The translations under genes and the position numbers were made by a program. From Nitrospira sp. (GTDB lineage Bacteria > Nitrospirota > Nitrospiria > Nitrospirales > Nitrospiraceae): 64,000 nt of DNA. Below, piece after piece: positions 60,687 to 64,000 of the stretch (within the stretch, counting starts at the first letter, position 1; each line of letters begins with the position of its first letter). The notes below the pieces were generated by a model. The model was not told the DNA's origin. It was given only the letters and a program-made list of their open reading frames with translations, and did not search any database. The stretch lies in NCBI GenBank assembly GCA_018242765.1, contig JAFEBH010000004.1, positions 62,001 to 126,000 on the forward strand. The letters run 5' to 3'.

Positions 60687-62774
60687 ATGACGTATTTCAC
60701 CAATATTGGCGGGAACATGCAGAAACATCTCCAGCAGATTCGAGAACATTCAATTCATAGGGCAATTGCCCATATTAGCTTTCTTTCATCTTTAGTATTC
60801 AGCATAGCTGCATTGGATGCTGTAGCCGCACCCGGCACTTTTATTGCTCTGGAGATTCGGACTGCAGCTGTAAATTTAAATGGGGAGAGACACGACACCG
60901 AATCAAGGGAAGCTATCCCCCTTCAGCAAGGGCAGCTTTTTGAGCAGGCATCCTTCGTAACACGCGTTGTATCGCATAAGGATGACGATGAACATCGGTG
61001 CACCGCCATATTTGAGGACTATGTCGAGTACGCCCCCGGCATCTATGAGCCCAGAAAGGCCTTCCTGTACTCATTTGTTAAAAGCAACGGGGGCATTGGC
61101 AGCGTTGGGAAACGAGGACATTTGCAATGTGCTGTTGATTATCGTACCCACGATGATGTTAAGGCTCCAAAAACGAGCGGAGTATTACGGAATGATGCAA
61201 CATCTGTAATAGTTATGCTACCGGCAGATCTGACCCTAGAGCGTGAAAACCGCTCGCTCATCAACCTGTCTATTCCCTTACAGACTCTCCAATTCTCCAT
61301 TGACCAAGCCATTCGTGAACAGGACAGCATGAATTTACCCGCAGGGTTTAAACTAGAAATTAAGGGGAGCCAATTTCGTTCATTCTCTAGTGGGTCACCT
61401 TCATTCCACTACTATGTTGATCTAGACATCTCAGGGCCTATCGGTGCCCGCTGTGAGATTTCAGCCCGGTTTGCAATACCTGCGGCACACCCTGAGGCAT
61501 TACTAATTCAAGACATTGGAACAACTGCGGACTGTCGATCCGGTAGTACGATAGGAAACTGGTTTAATGTTGCACAAAAGCTGAGCGAAGCGATTCGAGG
61601 AGCCATTACAAACACCCTTGGGAAGCGCTTGTTTGCTGATGGCTCAAACTTTTCTGACTGGGCAAAAGACGACCCTGAGCTTGCGGCCGTTATTAAGAAG
61701 GCATTCATACAAGGTCGGTACTGTTTGTGGCGGGGGCACCCTGGGCTTTGTATAGCAATTGGGTGGAGGCAAAAGAGCGAAATCAATGACTGGGAGACTT
61801 TTCTTCTTCAGAAGGTCCCCGTGGGTCAGGGTTCAATAGATCGGCCAAAAGCGGAAGAGATGCTTAGATTTTTTATTGCTGATGCGATTGCGAATCATCA
61901 GGCTGAAGGAAATGGCGTCCGCTATCCCTCCGGATTCAACGAAGATAGAACCATCGAAGATGGTGACATGGCAATTTTTGGGGGTTTACTTTGTAGATCC
62001 GGCGTGGAAGAAGGCTGTAACCTTATCCGTAATGCCAACACAATGGATGGAAGATATTGGCGCTCTCCTCGTCGAAAGAACGAACCAGACTCAAAAGATC
62101 ATGCCAGCTTTTCTGGGGATCAGCTGAAAGGGGTTCTTCATTACTTCAGTGTCTCTAACGACCGGGAGAGACTGAGGAACTTTTTACTTTACTTACAAAG
62201 TAGGCCAACCCAGATTCCTGACAAAACAATGCCGCTCGAATCTGGCTATTCTTCTTGCCCCAATTACTGGCCCAATTTCACCTGTTTGCTCAGTGGAGGC
62301 GACTGGTATGCATTGAGCTTATTGGCCAAAAAGCATGGACTCGAATCATCTCTCCCATCAGACCTGGCTAGTATTGAAACTCGCTATGGCTTCTCTTACG
62401 ATACGTTGGTCTGGGAAGCCCTCATGACAAATAGCGGGTATAGACTTCACCTTGTCGCAAATACGGTGTGGATTTTGCGTAGTCTAGGGGTGTCCGATTC
62501 GAGACTTCAAAAGGCGGTTCAAATAATGGCCGCGCGTCAACCGAGTAACCCTTTCTTTTTATATGTTCTTCTGGGTGCTGATCGTGCAGTTCAAAATATC
62601 ACCAATAGCAAATGCGTGCTACCATCCTCTCGCAAGAACTTTTCTGACTGGGCGTGGCAGCGTGCGGAGAGTGATAGGGCTTGGGAGCGGTCGATGGTAT
62701 GGGATTGTGTCTTTATGTACGGACTCCTCACGCGGGATCCCATTCCCACACGGCAAGAGCCCAATACAAATTAA
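60687..62774 (+). CDS. Large secreted protein with a C-terminal domain shared with trio gene 1
   Basis: 695 residues. A signal peptide follows a 30-residue N-region (ISFLSSLVFSIAALDAVA-AP); the ATG at 60717 (MQKHL) may be the real start. N-terminal half beta-rich (FIALEIRTAAVNLNGERHDT ... VDLDISGPIGARCEISARFA). The C-terminal 300 residues repeat the layout of gene 1: EDGDMAIFGGLLCRSGVEEG, GRYWRSPRRKNEP, then FxxYLQSR-type helices and WAWQRAESDRAWERSMVWDC with VFMYGLL. The shared domain is unknown to me. Starts 21 bp after gene 2. Confidence 0.72.
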   Translation: MTYFTNIGGNMQKHLQQIREHSIHRAIAHISFLSSLVFSIAALDAVAAPGTFIALEIRTAAVNLNGERHDTESREAIPLQQGQLFEQASFVTRVVSHKDDDEHRCTAIFEDYVEYAPGIYEPRKAFLYSFVKSNGGIGSVGKRGHLQCAVDYRTHDDVKAPKTSGVLRNDATSVIVMLPADLTLERENRSLINLSIPLQTLQFSIDQAIREQDSMNLPAGFKLEIKGSQFRSFSSGSPSFHYYVDLDISGPIGARCEISARFAIPAAHPEALLIQDIGTTADCRSGSTIGNWFNVAQKLSEAIRGAITNTLGKRLFADGSNFSDWAKDDPELAAVIKKAFIQGRYCLWRGHPGLCIAIGWRQKSEINDWETFLLQKVPVGQGSIDRPKAEEMLRFFIADAIANHQAEGNGVRYPSGFNEDRTIEDGDMAIFGGLLCRSGVEEGCNLIRNANTMDGRYWRSPRRKNEPDSKDHASFSGDQLKGVLHYFSVSNDRERLRNFLLYLQSRPTQIPDKTMPLESGYSSCPNYWPNFTCLLSGGDWYALSLLAKKHGLESSLPSDLASIETRYGFSYDTLVWEALMTNSGYRLHLVANTVWILRSLGVSDSRLQKAVQIMAARQPSNPFFLYVLLGADRAVQNITNSKCVLPSSRKNFSDWAWQRAESDRAWERSMVWDCVFMYGLLTRDPIPTRQEPNTN

Positions 62775-63018
62775 TGAGCAGACATGAGCATAGACTTAGT
62801 TACACCGCCCATCAGGCCCGTTTCAAACGCTATCCTCACCCGTGACGACTTTACCATTTACAGCTATGTCATGGTGAAGTCTCCATGCGTCTGATCTGAA
62901 GATCGGGACCTGGCCGCTGTCCGGCACGAGGCAATCGCTTGGGTTTACCTAGCGCCAGTGATTGAAGTGCTCCAACGCAGGGTAATCGCGCACGGACCGT
63001 TGACCGTCCGCGAGTCTC
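62775..63018. other. Gene-free stretch before the helicase fragment
   Basis: About 240 bp with no supportable gene, the last part of the lower-GC cargo region. Confidence 0.4.
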
Positions 63019-63425
63019 CTAATGGGACTTTAGATCATCCAGAAATTCGGATGCCGGCGCGACGCTGGTCACCAGCAGATAATCGCGTGCACGGGTACAT
63101 GCGACGTAAAGCAGATGCCGCTCGGTGTCATAGACTTCCTGCAGGTCTGCATCATCCCCAACCGTTTCGATTCGTTCCTGCAGAGGGATGATTTCATCGT
63201 CGCAAGCCATCACCACTACTGCGCGAAACTCTAACCCTTTGGCCAGATGCATGGTGCTGATTGACGCGTACCCACTGGTTGTTTCAACCTGCTCGTCAAG
63301 AATCTTGGAAGGGATTGCAGCCGCTTCTACTGCGGCACGGGCGCGTGGGAGCTCAGCCTCAGACCGAACAAACACTCCAACCTCATGAGGTGCGACACCC
63401 GTCTTCAAGCGCTCTAATAGACTTC
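63019..63425 (-). pseudogene. UvrD/Rep-family helicase C-terminal fragment, cut by an insertion sequence
   Basis: Reading leftwards: LLERLKTGVAPHEVGVFVRS, then motif V (ISTMHLAKGLEFRAVVVMAC) and motif VI (ERHLLYVACTRARDYLLVTS), ending PASEFLDDLKSH. This is the end of a superfamily 1A helicase. The first start in the fragment is a TTG; the frame continues rightwards into the IS end near 63425, where the sequence becomes unrelated. The 5' part could lie beyond the IS, outside the window. Confidence 0.75.
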
Positions 63426-64000
63426 TTGCATAACCTCATTTTTAGGATTCCCCTGTCGGTCCAACTGTGATTCCATCCCCCTCCAGTCAAAGGAGGACCC
63501 TCATGGAAATGCAGGGATGGGCAGGAATGCCGGAGGAGATGTTCCGGCGATTGACTGGGGTGAGCAAGCGGACGTTTGCCGAGATGGCCGCTGTGCTGAA
63601 GAGTGCCGAGGTGGCCCTCAAGCGACAGGGCGGCAAGCCGAGTCGCCTGGCGGTGGAGATGCGCTTGCGAATGATGCTGGAATACTGGCGCGAATACCGC
63701 ACGTACCTGCACATCGGCCACAGCTATGGGGTGAGCGAGAGTACGGCATATCGCACAATCCGCTGGTGTGAGGACGTGCTGATCAAGAGCGGGGCGTTCA
63801 CGTTGCCGGGCAAGAAGGCCCTGCTCAAACACGAGCGGGCCTACGAGGTCGTCCTGATCGATGCGACGGAAACACCTGTCGAACGCCCTCAAAAAAACAG
63901 CGCCGGTACTACTCGGGCAAGAAAAAACGCCACACCCTGAAGACGCAACTCGTTGTCGACAGGGCCACGAGCAGGATTCTCTGCCTCGCCCACGATGCGG
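63426..64000 (+). mobile_element. IS5-family insertion sequence, left end and transposase start
   Basis: The left end appears near 63426-63440 (AGACTTCTTGCATAACC), where the helicase sequence stops. The transposase at 63503 confirms an insertion sequence that continues beyond the right edge. The matching right inverted repeat is out of view, so exact ends and target duplication cannot be given. Confidence 0.7.
63503..64000 (+). CDS. IS5-family transposase, 5' part with an A7 frameshift site
   Basis: ATG at 63503 preceded by AAAGGAGGACC. Frame 1 begins MEMQGWAGMPEEMFRRLTGV and holds the helix-turn-helix domain of IS5-type transposases (GKPSRLAVEMRLRMMLEYWR, GHSYGVSESTAYRTIRWCED) and reaches VLIDATETPVERPQ, the first catalytic Asp region (DATE). 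At 63890-63896 a run of seven A lies in CTCAAAAAAACAG. Frame 1 ends soon after (63940), but a -1 shift gives QRRYYSGKKKRHTLKTQLVV, which continues the DDE domain off the edge. This fits programmed -1 frameshifting. Confidence 0.8.

Noticed and set aside
1..64000. CRISPR array or rRNA operon.
   Set aside because: No regularly spaced direct repeats and no rRNA-like sequence were noticed.

Overview
The window looks like a chromosome segment from a Nitrospira-like bacterium (phylum Nitrospirota). This placement is inferred from recognisable protein families: two cytochrome P460 genes, a secreted truncated haemoglobin, a DUF3365 haem protein, paired methionine sulfoxide reductases and three Crp/Fnr paralogues. 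No rRNA or complete tRNA gene is present, so it is not proven. Most genes have good Shine-Dalgarno sites, and many neighbours overlap by 4-20 bp.

Layout. 1-8.8 kb: envelope and housekeeping genes (an AsmA-like fragment, Skp/OmpH, rhodanese plus radical SAM, seryl-tRNA synthetase, a DUF1059 protein, a DUF3943 outer-membrane protein). 8.8-12.7 kb: a decayed integrated element, bounded by two related copies of a tRNA-Ser-like direct repeat and holding HNH, terminase and tyrosine-recombinase remnants. 12.8-18.9 kb: a damaged ParD/ParE pair, then a four-gene operon of an XRE-S24 self-cleaving repressor, an ImuB-like polymerase homologue, a DnaE2-type polymerase and a DUF72 protein. This is an SOS mutasome with an unusual regulator. 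19-34.8 kb: haem and redox genes (secreted haemoglobin, cytochrome c, MsrA, SelO, two P460s, DUF3365, MsrB, DyP peroxidase, lactonase-like propeller) with three Crp/Fnr regulators. 34.8-41.9 kb: lipoprotein, di-haem peroxidase, a PqiAABC-type operon and a DedA-rhodanese fusion. 42.4-58.2 kb: a near-complete conjugative P-type type IV secretion operon (VirB2-B3-B4-B6-B5-B8-B9-B10-B11-VirD4) with RadC, OmpA-lipoprotein, LPD7 and TrbM accessories. 58.6-62.8 kb: three AT-richer genes for secreted proteins I do not recognise, two of which share a domain. 62.8-64 kb: a UvrD-type helicase C-terminus cut by an IS5-family element that runs off the right edge.

The most interesting signal is a 16-bp palindrome, consensus TGTCATCTAGATGACA, found six times between 19.6 and 34.1 kb. 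It lies in front of the haemoglobin, both P460 genes, two of the three Crp/Fnr genes and two other genes. It has the TGTCA-N6-TGACA geometry of a Crp/Fnr-family operator (the CooA site is TGTCA-N6-CGACA). It therefore suggests a local haem/NO-stress regulon run by the neighbouring Crp/Fnr paralogues. Two further signals are a perfect 11+1+11 palindrome covering the -10 region and start codon of the mutasome repressor, and the secreted-protein trio behind the conjugation genes.
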